Assembly (NCBI GenBank): GCA_050015055.1 | Contig: JBEKCD010000006.1 | Span: forward strand, 124,001-188,000 | Source: JBEKCD01 sp050015055 | GTDB lineage: Archaea > Thermoproteota > Bathyarchaeia > Bathyarchaeales > Bathycorpusculaceae | Direction: 5' to 3' | DNA: 64,000 nt | Shown here: positions 1 to 8,718 of the stretch, piece by piece | Position numbering within the stretch: position 1 is the first letter of the stretch | Layout of the letters: each line of letters begins with the position of its first letter | The notes under the pieces: generated by a model | Database searches by the model: none | Seen by the model: only the letters and a program-made list of their open reading frames with translations | What the model was told of the DNA's origin: nothing | Program-made: the position numbers and the translations under genes

Positions 1-360
1 TTTACCCAGGCACTCTATCGGAGAGACCCCTTCATTTTCAAGCACTTTTTTCAGTTTTTTCAGGGTCATTTCAACACCTTCAATCACTGCCTCCGCAGAG
101 TTTGCGGAACGGCCAGACTTGACAGCCAACTCCAGCTCGTCAACAACATCTAAAAGCTCCATGATGAGAGGTTCCGTGCAGTATTTCCTGACCTCCTCCA
201 TCTGTCTTTCATACCTTTTCTTGAGGTTCTCAGCATCTGCCTGCGCGTACTTCAATCTGGTGAGATACTCCTCTGAACGCTTCTTCTCCGTATCCAAAGC
301 CCTTGCCATAGCCTCCACTTGGTCAGCGTCTTCTTGCGGTTCCTTTTGTTCTTCGCTCAT
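1..360 (-). CDS. grpE: GrpE nucleotide exchange factor, truncated by window edge
   Basis: The reverse strand from an ATG at 358-360 reads MSEEQKEPQEDADQVEAMA and stays open to base 1, giving the first 120 residues. An acidic start leads into a long charged coiled-coil helix containing ADAENLKKRYERQ, then PLIMELLDVVDELE and a segment ending VSPIECLGK. This is the usual order of GrpE: long helix, LxxxDxLE-type helix, then the start of the beta domain. GrpE releases ADP from the Hsp70 chaperone DnaK. The DnaK/DnaJ genes would be expected beyond base 1, but that is inference. The C-terminal beta-wing is outside the window. In archaea the Hsp70 system is patchy and often ascribed to transfer from bacteria. 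Confidence 0.88.
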   Translation of the reverse strand, partial: MSEEQKEPQEDADQVEAMARALDTEKKRSEEYLTRLKYAQADAENLKKRYERQMEEVRKYCTEPLIMELLDVVDELELAVKSGRSANSAEAVIEGVEMTLKKLKKVLENEGVSPIECLGK

Positions 361-404
361 TGAGGCCTCTCCGTCTGGTTTGCAGACGTCTAGCGTGTCA
401 AACA

Positions 405-414
405 AAAATATATA
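405..414 (-). promoter_or_regulatory. TATA-type promoter for grpE
   Basis: On the minus strand the sequence reads GCTATATATTTTT, an archaeal TATA-box match centred about 50 nt before the grpE ATG. This would give a leader of roughly 20-25 nt. No other TATA-like element lies between it and the start. Confidence 0.5.
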
Positions 415-508
415 GCTAATGCTACAGTTACCTTTTCTAAACGTTCTAAATGTCCAAAGACATGGATTCGTTCAATACACTCTGATTCTAGGCCGACTAG
501 TTCACTTG

Positions 509-518
509 AGCGCGCGCT
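509..518. repeat. AGCGCGCGCT palindrome
   Basis: Perfect palindrome between grpE and the KaiC gene, 86 bp before the KaiC SD site. Same ten bases as at 33797, 59242 and 59314. Confidence 0.7.
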
Positions 519-603
519 ATTAGGGTGTTCACAATGTGAATTGTTGATTCACAAGAGTTTTCTAGTGCAAAGTCTACAGAGATGTGTCCCTGCAGGTGAA
601 CTT

Positions 604-1380
604 ATGAAGCGTATTCCAACAGGTGTCGAGGGTTTGGACAAAATGTTGGGTGGCGGTCTCCCAGCGGAGCGCAGTTTTTTGATTTGTGGCGGTCCAGGTT
701 CAGGCAAAACAATCCTATGTATGCAATTTTTGTATCATGGAGCTATCGAATGCAAGGAACCCGGTTTGTATGTATCACTTGACGAGAATAAGGATAATCT
801 CAGGGAGGAAATGGCGGGTTTCGGGTGGGACATCGATAAACTGGAGAAGAGCGGGCAGTTTCTGTTTGTAGATGCCTGTCCGATTAGAAATGTTCCTGGT
901 GAAGTTAAACTTGGTGGTCTCTCCATTGGAAAGAGGGATTTCAATCTGATGAGTCTCATAGAGATCATATGGAGAAAAGCTGAAAAAGCCGAAATTAAGC
1001 GAGTAGTTATCGATCCGATTGCTGGTTTGACTTTTCAGTACCCTGATGTTTCCGAGAGGAGAACGGCTACTTTAGACTTCCTTGAAGCTCTCGCTCAACT
1101 GAAAACGACCAACCTGATAACCACAGAACTGAGGAGTTTGACATTGCAGAGGGATATCCTTGCTGAGGAATTTCTTACTCAGGGAGTCATCGTGCTTCAC
1201 TCATGGAGAAACCAGTTAGCAGCTCATGGAGGCTTGCAGATCGAGAAAATGCGCGGAATTGCTCATGACAATCAGATTCGTCCTTACAAAATAACAAAAA
1301 AAGGCTTCCAAGTTTTCTCAGAAGAACAGCCTTTGGTCGATATCGACACGATGGTTTCAGTTTCTCAACGTCAGTCCTAA
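604..1380 (+). CDS. KaiC-family RecA-like ATPase, soluble single domain
   Basis: A 258-residue single-domain KaiC/GvpD-type ATPase. I start at ATG 604 (MKRIPTGVEGLDKML, the classic KaiC opening) because AGGTGA sits 4 nt upstream; the reading frame is open further 5' but without KaiC-like sequence. The Walker A is GGPGSGKT at residues 29-36, and RVVIDPIAGL is the Walker B region. The position where KaiC carries a catalytic Glu pair reads SLDEN, so catalysis may differ from circadian KaiC. Archaeal single-domain KaiC proteins are mostly uncharacterised signalling or switch ATPases. The gene converges on the giant membrane KaiC gene, and their stop codons overlap by 4 nt (1377-1380). That pairing suggests, without proving, a shared role. 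Confidence 0.85.
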   Translation: MKRIPTGVEGLDKMLGGGLPAERSFLICGGPGSGKTILCMQFLYHGAIECKEPGLYVSLDENKDNLREEMAGFGWDIDKLEKSGQFLFVDACPIRNVPGEVKLGGLSIGKRDFNLMSLIEIIWRKAEKAEIKRVVIDPIAGLTFQYPDVSERRTATLDFLEALAQLKTTNLITTELRSLTLQRDILAEEFLTQGVIVLHSWRNQLAAHGGLQIEKMRGIAHDNQIRPYKITKKGFQVFSEEQPLVDIDTMVSVSQRQS

Positions 1381-4300
1381 GTTGGGAAGATTATCCCCTT
1401 CTTGGGCTCTATTTCAAATCGAATCCATTTGTCAGATGTCTTTTTCCCCCGCATCTTCTTAACGCGTAATCTTCTAATCGTCTTTCCTTTGTTCGTGCTT
1501 ACATCCAGTTCGATAATACAGTCCACAGCCTCTTCTAATCTGTTCGCTATGCTTGATTCAATTGTCGCCTTGCCCATGGTGAATATGAAAGTGCCGTTGA
1601 CTCCCTTTATACGTGCGCCGCGATCCTGCAAGAATTCCACGACCTTCAGCGGTTCAGTATGTGTGATCAGGGGAGTGATTGAATCGAGAACTATCTTTGG
1701 AGATGGTCCCAGGTCGCTCGTTGCTTCTGATAGGACTATGCCCAAATCTGCGAGTGAGAAAGACTGACCTAAATAGTATTCTCCATCCTTGTTCTTTGAA
1801 GTTGCAGAAAAGCAATCTATGAATAGGAGTCTTTTCTCGACATCATTTGTTGATAAGTCATTATGGAGCTTTCTAAGATTATCCCGCACTTCGTCTGGAA
1901 AACAGTCGTATGTAACGTACAAACATGATTTCCTTTGAGTGAGGAATGTATGTGCAAACTCCTGGCATAGTACGCTTTTTCCGGAGCCAGGGCCACCGGT
2001 CACTAGTACGGAAAACGAGTCCGGAATCCCGCCGTTGGTGATTTCATTGAAATATTCGAAGTTTGTGAATTTTCTCACAACATTCCTCCTTCTCCACATT
2101 AACGCTACAGGAAGCAAAACTACAGCTGGAGCAATTAGTAGCGCCCATTTCCAATCGACGCCTGACGTCGAAGGAGACCCGTTGTTTTGAGCTTGAAATG
2201 CACTGACCAGACTGCCGATGCTGGAATTATCAGACAACGCAGTTTCGCCTGTGACATTGTCCGCTTTGGCCTGTATCAAGAATTTGCCACTATGGATGTT
2301 TGACGTGTTCCAGTAGAATACCAGATCTTGTTCATCGTCAGGAGACAAGTCGGCTACATGCTGACTCGCAATGATAGTTTCATTGCAAAACAGGGTGATG
2401 TTGAAAGATTCAGGCACTGTTCCCTTGTTCCTCGTTTTGACCGTGATATTGACAGTTTGACCGATTTGAATTTCCGTGGCCGAAAGAGTGACTTCTGTTA
2501 TTGTAACATCGTGAATCTGCAGAGATATTTGTCGGGTTGTTGTGGCATTGTGGCCTTGTGTGCTGAAAACAGTCAGTGTTACATTGAAGTCTCCAGGGGT
2601 TGAGTAAGAGTGTGCGATTAGGTTCGTGCTTATTTCTGAAGTGTTGCCGTCCCCGAAATTCCATCTGTATCTTTCTATTGTTCCGCCTTGGTCGTAGCTG
2701 CTTGAAGCATTGAAGGCTATTGGGTCTCCCAGATTTGGACGTGTGGGTAAGATTGTGAACGAGGCAACTGTGGACAAACTGATGATGGTCTCATTGAGGC
2801 TTGTCGCGTTTGAAGACTCATCATCGTCTTTGACCGTGAGTGTAACGGTGTAGTTGCCAGACTGAGAATATTGATGGCTGACATCGACGCCAGTGGCGTT
2901 TGTTTGATCTCCGAATTCCCAGAAGTAACTTGTTATCGTGCCATCTGGGTCGTAGCTGCCAGAAGCGTTGAACACAACTGAGTCTCCAGTGTAGGCGTTC
3001 TGAGCAGACACGGTAAAGATCGCAATAGGCGCTTGATCGGCAGTTCCACGACTTAATATGCTTTCTGTCGATGTTGTCGAGTCAGTGTTGTTATCATCAT
3101 CAGTGACTGTCAAACTGACAGTGTACACTCCGTCGTGAACGTAAGCATGTGACGCGACCATGCCTGTTGCGTTGGTTCCGTCGCCAAAATCCCAGAAATA
3201 CGAAAGTATTAAGCCGTCAGGATCATAGCTGGACGTTGCGTTGAAAGTGACTGTCTCATCAGTGTAGTCTGTTATTGATGAAACCGTGAAACTGGCAATC
3301 GGTGCCCTGTCCTGGATGTGGATTGTGTCTTGGTACGTGCCAGCTAATCCACCATCGTCTGTCACGGTCAGGATAACCGTGTAGTTTCCATCCTCTGCGT
3401 ATGAATGAGATGCGACCTCACCAGTTGTATTCTTGCCGTCACCGAAGTCCCAATAATAGCTGATGATTGTGCCGTTAGTATCATAACTCATTGAGGCATT
3501 GAATTGAATGAGGATGTCGGTATAGACCCTATTTGTTGATTCAGTAAACTGAGCGACAGGCGAGGAAAGCGCAGGATTTACAGTGACCGATGCAATGTTG
3601 GACGTTGCTCCAGAACCGACATTGTCGGTCACCGTAACAGAGACGTTGTAAGAACCAGAAGAAGAAGGAGTAAAAGTCCATCCGGTGCTGGTGCCATCTG
3701 AGACACGAGTACTGTCAAGACACCACTGGTATGAGCAAGGAGACGTTCCGCCTGAAACACTTGAAGTGAACAACTGCGACTGACCAGCACCCAAAGTTGC
3801 GGAGCTAGGCGCGATTGTAACGGAGAGCGCACCATTCACAGCGGCAACTGCAGTATTAGACGTTGCGGTAACACTGGCAGCATCAGTGACTACCAAGTGA
3901 AAAGTGTAAGAGTCACTAGAAGATGGGGTGAACGTCCAAGTAGATTCGGTGGCGCTAGGGACGGAGCCAGCATCAAGATACCACTGGTAAGTGTACGGAA
4001 ATGTGCCCCCGGAAACACTTGAACTGAGCAACTGCGACTGACCAACATCCATGGCGACTGAGACAGGTGAGATGCTGACAGAAAGCGCACTGTTTACCGT
4101 GACTGGCGCCGTGTTTGACGTGGCTTGCACTGCGACGTTGTCAGTGATCTTTAGGCAGACTGTGTGCGAGCCTGCTGAAGATGGAGTGAATGTCCATGCG
4201 GGGTTCGTTGCGCCTGAAACCGGAGCGCTGTTAAGATACCACATGTAGGAGTAGGGAGACGTTCCACCTGAAACGCTCGAAGTAAAGAGCCGAGACTGAC

Positions 4301-4742
4301 CGACGTCCAAAACAACAAAGGAAGGCGATATCAAGACAGAAGGCGCGGAGTTGACGGTAACAAGAGCAGTATTAGATTGAGCACTCGAAGGATTGGTGCT
4401 ATTGTCGGCCACAAAAACATAAACTGTAAATGAGTCTGCCGTAGTCGGCGAGAAAGTCCACAATGCGTTAGTAGCACCAGAAACGGGGACACCGTCAAGA
4501 TACCACTGATAGGAGTAAGGAGACTTGCCCCCAGTAACAGTGGACGTGAATAGTTGTGCCTGACCAACATCCATAACAGCTTGTGACGGCGAGATAGATA
4601 CGGAAAGCTTAGCAGCCGCCACAGGGGAGAGTAAACCACAAATCGTGAAAAGTGTGAGCACCAATATCATGGCATCAACAGCATTTCCCATAGAAAACGG
4701 TCTACTATAACAAACGCTTTTTCTAAGCCCAGAAAGCTTCAT
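1377..4742 (-). CDS. Giant surface protein: Ig-like repeats, PKD domains, TM helix, cytoplasmic KaiC ATPase
   Basis: An 1121-residue protein with a rare layout. A signal/anchor segment occupies about residues 20-44 (Met18 is an alternative start). Four Ig-like repeats of about 88 residues span roughly 48-398; each has VGQxQLFTSSVSGG, YQWYLD and WTFTPSS. Four PKD domains follow (about 400-730), each with FNASxSYDxxG and WDFGDG. A CARDB-like domain comes next (about 735-840), then one TM helix (about 864-883, WALLIAPAVVLLPVALMW) with a following RRR. The C-terminal 235 residues are a KaiC/RecA ATPase with Walker A GGPGSGKS (about 916-923) and IVLDS as Walker B. The usual Glu pair is replaced by DC. 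Topology therefore puts adhesive repeats outside and an ATPase inside, like a receptor. The ligand is unknown. Many NxT/S sites suggest glycosylation. Confidence 0.85.
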   Translation of the reverse strand: MKLSGLRKSVCYSRPFSMGNAVDAMILVLTLFTICGLLSPVAAAKLSVSISPSQAVMDVGQAQLFTSTVTGGKSPYSYQWYLDGVPVSGATNALWTFSPTTADSFTVYVFVADNSTNPSSAQSNTALVTVNSAPSVLISPSFVVLDVGQSRLFTSSVSGGTSPYSYMWYLNSAPVSGATNPAWTFTPSSAGSHTVCLKITDNVAVQATSNTAPVTVNSALSVSISPVSVAMDVGQSQLLSSSVSGGTFPYTYQWYLDAGSVPSATESTWTFTPSSSDSYTFHLVVTDAASVTATSNTAVAAVNGALSVTIAPSSATLGAGQSQLFTSSVSGGTSPCSYQWCLDSTRVSDGTSTGWTFTPSSSGSYNVSVTVTDNVGSGATSNIASVTVNPALSSPVAQFTESTNRVYTDILIQFNASMSYDTNGTIISYYWDFGDGKNTTGEVASHSYAEDGNYTVILTVTDDGGLAGTYQDTIHIQDRAPIASFTVSSITDYTDETVTFNATSSYDPDGLILSYFWDFGDGTNATGMVASHAYVHDGVYTVSLTVTDDDNNTDSTTSTESILSRGTADQAPIAIFTVSAQNAYTGDSVVFNASGSYDPDGTITSYFWEFGDQTNATGVDVSHQYSQSGNYTVTLTVKDDDESSNATSLNETIISLSTVASFTILPTRPNLGDPIAFNASSSYDQGGTIERYRWNFGDGNTSEISTNLIAHSYSTPGDFNVTLTVFSTQGHNATTTRQISLQIHDVTITEVTLSATEIQIGQTVNITVKTRNKGTVPESFNITLFCNETIIASQHVADLSPDDEQDLVFYWNTSNIHSGKFLIQAKADNVTGETALSDNSSIGSLVSAFQAQNNGSPSTSGVDWKWALLIAPAVVLLPVALMWRRRNVVRKFTNFEYFNEITNGGIPDSFSVLVTGGPGSGKSVLCQEFAHTFLTQRKSCLYVTYDCFPDEVRDNLRKLHNDLSTNDVEKRLLFIDCFSATSKNKDGEYYLGQSFSLADLGIVLSEATSDLGPSPKIVLDSITPLITHTEPLKVVEFLQDRGARIKGVNGTFIFTMGKATIESSIANRLEEAVDCIIELDVSTNKGKTIRRLRVKKMRGKKTSDKWIRFEIEPKKGIIFPT

Positions 4743-5340
4743 GAGACATGATCCTCTTTGACCGGCACATCGCTACAATTCAGATACTTCCATGCTTCTC
4801 ATGAGTTTCAAACTCAATAAAGCGTTATGAAGCAGTGATCACGATTTACAATCCTGCCTTGTCCCTTTTTTGTGTGTTGAAGCGTGTTGGTGGGAAGACT
4901 TTCTTTTCACGTTTCCTGCTGCTTCCCTTTTCAGGGCGAGGCGCAGTGGGCTGTGAAGCGCGCTGGGGGCGCTGTATTGCAGAGTCGCCCCCCCTCCCCG
5001 TTTGTGAGGTTAGTTGTAATGTTGTTTTGTGACAAACGATGTTGAAAACAGGCTGAACGGGTGCTTAACGGTTGACGAGTTTCGTTTTTTGTGTTGTCAG
5101 TTGCAATGTTGTTTTGTGACAATCTTCGCAAGCCCTGTCTGTCTGCAAGGCCAGATGTAACGCTGCATTGTAACACAGTGGGGGTTAAGGCGGTCTATTG
5201 CCTAACAGCCTCGTATGCGTCAATACATTTCCGCTAACATGATTCAACACCCGATTTAGGGTCAAGCCAGCGCGTTTCCTTTACAAGCAGCCAGGTGAAA
5301 CATCGCGAAATTCTATAAGTGCAGGCCTGTCGCGTCCGAT
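4743..5340. other. Intergenic region with hairpin and repeats, no gene seen
   Basis: This 598-bp gap shows no convincing coding frame. It holds a GC-rich inverted repeat (GGGGGCG at 4965-4971 and CGCCCCC at 4986-4992, with an inner CTG/CAG stem), a direct-repeat pair at 5013-5035 and 5100-5122, and a related ATGTAACGCTGCATTGTAAC stretch near 5154. Composition is T/G rich on the plus strand. Control of the divergently placed flanking genes, or a small RNA, is possible but unproven. Confidence 0.5.
5013..5122. repeat. 23-bp direct repeat pair
   Basis: Copies at 5013-5035 and 5100-5122 differ at one position. Both share the core ATGTTGTTTTGTGACAA and begin GTTGTA or GTTGCA. The spacing is 87 bp, about eight helical turns. 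The end TTGTGACAA is partly self-complementary, so these may be binding sites for one regulator. Confidence 0.6.
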
Positions 5341-5901
5341 TCACTGTTTCCCCATTCTCGCGGTTAGAGCAATCAGGCTTTCAACAAGCTCTTCAATCAA
5401 TCTTCTTGTTTTCTGGTCTTTCAGCATGCCGTTTGCATCGAACTTTTCTCGTACATAACTTACCATTACTTCAGGCTTGTTGACGGCGTGCATGTTTAGG
5501 AAGACGAAGCATTGGCGCAGGTGATATTGCGCTCTTCCTGTTCCCAGCATTCCGGTGGATGCGCCCATTATGGCCACGGGCTTGTCGTAGAAGGCATTAT
5601 CAGTCGGCGGTCTTGAAGCCCAATCGATTGCATTCTTGAGCACTCCTGGGATAGAATAGTTGTATTCAGGCGTTGCTATCAGTATGGCATCTGCCGCTCT
5701 GATACTGCTCTTGAAGTCCTCAACTTTTCTAGGTGGCCGAGTTTCCAAGTCCTGATTAAAGGGAGGGATTCCTTCAAGATCGAAGGTCGCGAAAACCGCA
5801 TCCTTCGGCATCAGTTCAGCTGCAACCCGCAGCAATGCTTTGTTGTATGAATCTTTCCTTAAACTTCCAGCAAAACCAAGAATGTGAACCGGTTCAACCA
5901 T
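5341..5901 (-). CDS. NADPH-dependent FMN reductase family (flavodoxin-fold)
   Basis: A 186-residue protein of the NADPH-dependent FMN reductase/quinone-azoreductase family. These reduce FMN, quinones or metal ions with NAD(P)H. The start at 5901 (MVEPVHILGFAGSLRKDSYN) gives the family N-terminus, with FMN-phosphate loop GSLRKDSYN. TPEYNYSIPGVLKNAIDWASRP is the second FMN-binding signature and GxxxGMLGTGRAQ follows. An open frame runs upstream to 6147, but it lacks family sequence and would extend over a promoter-like element. The chemistry is confident; the physiological substrate is not. It is divergent in function from the neighbouring lactate dehydrogenase but on the same strand, with a 259-bp gap. 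Confidence 0.85.
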   Translation of the reverse strand: MVEPVHILGFAGSLRKDSYNKALLRVAAELMPKDAVFATFDLEGIPPFNQDLETRPPRKVEDFKSSIRAADAILIATPEYNYSIPGVLKNAIDWASRPPTDNAFYDKPVAIMGASTGMLGTGRAQYHLRQCFVFLNMHAVNKPEVMVSYVREKFDANGMLKDQKTRRLIEELVESLIALTARMGKQ

Positions 5902-5924
5902 GTTCAGCGTATATGGCGCGGTCG

Positions 5925-5935
5925 GCTTAAATCCG
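5925..5935 (-). promoter_or_regulatory. TATA-like element, probably leaderless promoter
   Basis: Minus-strand GGATTTAAGCC is centred about 28 nt before the ATG at 5901. At that distance transcription would begin at or next to the start codon, a common archaeal arrangement. It supports the shorter gene model. Confidence 0.4.
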
Positions 5936-6160
5936 TTCTCTTCAATCCAAAGACTGGCGCAGTCAAGGTTCGAGAATGCATCGAACTTTCGCCGATTAGG
6001 CTCGTTCGCGGGCCGGCATAAAATTGAATGCCAGAGGTTCTTAGTACTCAGAAGCAAGGGTTCGAATATCAGCCTGAAGCCCGACAAAGCTGCGCGACAC
6101 CCTATTGCCGGACTCACGGCGCGTAATTTACAGGGTTCTGAAGTCACGTGGGATTAGTAT

Positions 6161-7117
6161 TCACAGGCCCAATGAGTTTACCACGTTTTCTATGATTGTG
6201 GCTGACTTCTGAAAATCCGCAATCTCCTTTTCATCGAGCGGAAGCTTGATGACTTCTTTTATGCCGGTTCGGTTGAGAATGACGGGAACACTCAGACAAA
6301 CGTCGCTCACGCCATGATAATCCTCGAGTAGACAAGACACGGTTGACACGGCGTTCTCGTTTCGAACGATGCTTTCCACGATCTTCGTCATTCCCAAGGC
6401 GACCGCGTAGAAAGTCCTGCCCTTACGCTTTATAATCTCGTATCCGGCGTCCCTCACCTTCAAGAACAGTTTGTCCAGCTCAACCTGATCGTACGGCACG
6501 TTGGCCAACGGGTAATAGTCCTTCAGCCTGATTCCCGCGACGTTTGCGAGGCTCCACACGGGCACTTCGCTGTCGCCGTGTTCTCCTATGATATACGCGT
6601 GCACGTTTCTGGGATCGACCTGAAGACGCTCACCCAGCAGGTATCGGAGCCTAGCAGTGTCCAGGATTGTTCCAGATCCGATTACTCTGTTCTTGGGAAA
6701 ACGGCTGAGCTTCAAAGCGGCGTAGGTCATAACATCCAGCGGGTTGGTCACGACGAGTAAGATGCACTTGTCATTGTACTTCGTGATGTTGGGAACGATT
6801 TGCTTCAGCAATTCGAAGTTCCCCTGAGCAAGCTCCAGCCGCGACTGCTCAATCTTCTGCCCCCTGTCCACGCTGATGACGACGATGTCAGCGTCCTGAC
6901 AGTCAGGATAGTCGCCAGCCCATATTCTCACCGGCTGAGCAAACGGCATTCCATGGTTCAAATCCATTACCTCGCCTTCAGCCCTTTCCCTGTTGACGTC
7001 TATGATGGCGATTTGGGAAGCCAACCCGCGGATGAGAAGAGAATACGCGAAGGCCGTTCCAACGAAGCCCGCGCCTACGACCACTATTTTCGGTCCATCA
7101 GCATTTTGCCCAGACAA
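6161..7117 (-). CDS. ldh: L-lactate dehydrogenase
   Basis: A 318-residue NAD-dependent 2-hydroxyacid dehydrogenase of the LDH/MDH superfamily, reducing pyruvate to L-lactate. The dinucleotide loop is VGAGFVG (14-20), followed by acidic IID (39-40 region), which favours NAD+. Substrate residues fit LDH over MDH: Gln87 occupies the position that is Arg in malate enzymes (RGQKIEQSRLEL), and Arg93 is the mobile-loop arginine. Asp143 and Arg146 lie in LDTARLR, and catalytic His170 in GEHGDS. The active loop is slightly unusual, with QKIEQS where QKPGET is common. It would reoxidise NADH during fermentation. A malate-type specificity cannot be excluded by sequence alone. Confidence 0.85.
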   Translation of the reverse strand: MSGQNADGPKIVVVGAGFVGTAFAYSLLIRGLASQIAIIDVNRERAEGEVMDLNHGMPFAQPVRIWAGDYPDCQDADIVVISVDRGQKIEQSRLELAQGNFELLKQIVPNITKYNDKCILLVVTNPLDVMTYAALKLSRFPKNRVIGSGTILDTARLRYLLGERLQVDPRNVHAYIIGEHGDSEVPVWSLANVAGIRLKDYYPLANVPYDQVELDKLFLKVRDAGYEIIKRKGRTFYAVALGMTKIVESIVRNENAVSTVSCLLEDYHGVSDVCLSVPVILNRTGIKEVIKLPLDEKEIADFQKSATIIENVVNSLGL

Positions 7118-7230
7118 GTCAATCCCGCACAGCCTATTGGAATGATCAGCGAATTATGTTTTTCTAGAGTATGATTTCTAGGAAAGAGAGCGTTAGAAAC
7201 TCGTTGTCGTTTGATCTGTGACTTAGCTTT

Positions 7231-7899
7231 TCAGTCGAATGTGAAGGCTGAGGGGCATATCTTGTTTAGCACGCACGCTTCACAATGGGGTTTCTTGGCC
7301 ACGCACACGTTTCTGCCCAAGAATATGAGCAGGTCGGTGATCCTCATCCACTCGTTTTTCGGGATGATTCTCATGAGGTCTTTTTCTATTTTGTCTTGGT
7401 CTTCGTTCTCCATGAGCCCGAGCCGTTTGGACACTCTTCGCACGTGTGTGTCCACTGCTATTCCTTCGATGATTCCGTAGGCGTTCTGCAGGACGATGTT
7501 TGCGGTTTTTCTGGCCACGCCGGGCAGTTGCAGCATCTCCTCCATCGTTTTCGGAACTTGAGAACTAAACCTGTCTGCGAGTATCTGGCCGGTCTGCTTG
7601 ATGTTCTTGGCTTTGTTCCTGTAGAAACCAGTCGGTCTTATGTCCAGCTCAAGTTCCGTCAAATCCGCGTCGGCGTAGTCCCTTGCATTTCTGTACTTCT
7701 TGAACAGTGTCGCAGTGACTTTGTTTACTCTTTCGTCGGTGCACTGGGCCGAAAGGATGGTGGCGACCAGAACCTCCAGCGGATTGCTGTATTTCAAGGC
7801 TATCTTTGCCTGTGGATACTCCTTTTCCAGCAGTCTGATTATCGTTGACGCTCTGGTTTTCATGTCTGCTTCCACAGCGTTGTTCTTCAACCCTATCAC
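7231..7899 (-). CDS. nth: Endonuclease III, DNA glycosylase/AP lyase
   Basis: A 222-residue base-excision-repair enzyme that removes oxidised pyrimidines and cuts at abasic sites. The helix-hairpin-helix is LPGVARKTANIV, whose Lys is the Schiff-base catalytic residue. VDTHVRRVSKRLGL carries the conserved catalytic Asp. The C-terminal [4Fe-4S] loop has the canonical C-x6-C-x2-C-x5-C spacing (CVAKKPHCEACVLNKIC). Met13 is an equally good start. It stands alone between ldh and a divergent small gene. Confidence 0.93.
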   Translation of the reverse strand: MIGLKNNAVEADMKTRASTIIRLLEKEYPQAKIALKYSNPLEVLVATILSAQCTDERVNKVTATLFKKYRNARDYADADLTELELDIRPTGFYRNKAKNIKQTGQILADRFSSQVPKTMEEMLQLPGVARKTANIVLQNAYGIIEGIAVDTHVRRVSKRLGLMENEDQDKIEKDLMRIIPKNEWMRITDLLIFLGRNVCVAKKPHCEACVLNKICPSAFTFD

Positions 7900-7985
7900 T
7901 CTGTCCTTCTTGAGTTCTTTTGCTAGAAAAGGTTTACAGAAGCTTTTTACTCTCTCGACGACGCGTTAGGTTGGGGTGATAGTGT

Positions 7986-8135
7986 TTGAAAGCTAAATTG
8001 TTGGTTGACGGTGAAGAGATAGACTTGAACGAGTTCGTTGAAAAAATCATGGGCGGCATGATCGTCGGAGCCGTGGCTTCCTTGCGGGATGTGAAGAAAG
8101 ACTGGAAGAAGATTGAAATAGCGGTGACGAAGTAG
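7986..8135 (+). CDS. Small conserved archaeal protein, 49 aa
   Basis: A TTG start at 7986 reads MKAKLLVDGEEIDLNEFVEK and ends VKKDWKKIEIAVTK. An in-frame stop lies just upstream (7980-7982), and GGTGAT (7976-7980) gives a good SD site. The pattern of a short beta strand, acidic turn, amphipathic helix with GGMIVGAVASL, then a terminal strand resembles a small uncharacterised protein family I recall from archaeal genomes. It is convergent with the FTR gene on its right and divergent from nth. Function unknown. Confidence 0.65.
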   Translation: MKAKLLVDGEEIDLNEFVEKIMGGMIVGAVASLRDVKKDWKKIEIAVTK

Positions 8136-8157
8136 ACGCTCGTGTCCTGTTCTTGCC

Positions 8158-8718
8158 TTATCCCTGCACTCTTGTGCCTATTTCTATTAGAGCGAACATT
8201 TCTCTCTTCGCCTTGCAGATTGGACAGACATATGGTGGATCTTCGCGGAACACGACGTAGCCGCATTGTTTGCAGTACCAGAGTTTCTTCTTGACCACGT
8301 CGGGCTGCACAGGGGCGGCTGGTCTGGTTTCAGGGGTTTGTTGGGCTGCTGGCTTGGGCGTGGTTGCTCCTGTCGTGCCATAGGCTCTGGCTTGTTTTTC
8401 TGGGGGTCTGCGTTCAGGGATGGGGTTTATGGGTGTTTTGCCTTCGTACAGGTCTTTTCGCATGTATAGTGCGCAGTAGCAGGTTCCGTATTCGGCGACG
8501 TCTGGGTCTCGGTAGTCGCATGGGCAGATTATGTCTCGGTCGAGCTCGAGGTTTCCTGTGGCGAGTCTACAGGGGCATGAAGGATAGCCGTACCGTTCTT
8601 CGTTTTTTCTCAGTCCTTCGAGCAGGTCTTGGAGAAACTGAGAATCGGGATGCAGGTAGTAGCCGTAGGTTTTTGCGTCGCTTTCAGCTCTCTGCCGGAC
8701 CTTTTCCAGCGTGATCAA
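8158..8718 (-). CDS. Ferredoxin:thioredoxin reductase catalytic subunit fused to rubredoxin-like domain
   Basis: This 186-residue protein joins two redox modules. Residues 1-95 form the FTR catalytic beta chain with CPC (48-50), CPC (65-67) and CYC (80-82). These motifs hold the [4Fe-4S] cluster and the disulfide that passes ferredoxin electrons to thiols. A Pro/Ala/Thr-rich linker (about 97-143) leads to a rubredoxin-like knuckle pair, CKQC (149-152) and CPIC (165-168). The gene overlaps the upstream glutaredoxin gene by 4 nt (8715-8718), so the two are translationally coupled and the glutaredoxin is the likely partner. FTR-rubredoxin fusions occur in anaerobic archaea. The bacterial/plant variable chain is absent here, as expected for archaea. 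Confidence 0.88.
   Translation of the reverse strand: MITLEKVRQRAESDAKTYGYYLHPDSQFLQDLLEGLRKNEERYGYPSCPCRLATGNLELDRDIICPCDYRDPDVAEYGTCYCALYMRKDLYEGKTPINPIPERRPPEKQARAYGTTGATTPKPAAQQTPETRPAAPVQPDVVKKKLWYCKQCGYVVFREDPPYVCPICKAKREMFALIEIGTRVQG

Noticed and set aside
119..415. Plus-strand open frame over the grpE region
   Set aside because: Ser-rich composition without domain pattern; it is antisense to a clear GrpE coding sequence on the minus strand.
6040..6080. GGGTTCGAATATC, resembling a tRNA T-arm
   Set aside because: The 5-bp stem complement and an acceptor or D-arm are missing on both strands.
5902..6147. N-terminal extension of the FMN reductase
   Set aside because: Lacks family sequence and overlies the TATA-like element that suits the start at 5901.
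7285..7848. 187-codon plus-strand open frame
   Set aside because: Antisense shadow of endonuclease III, which has complete catalytic and cluster motifs.
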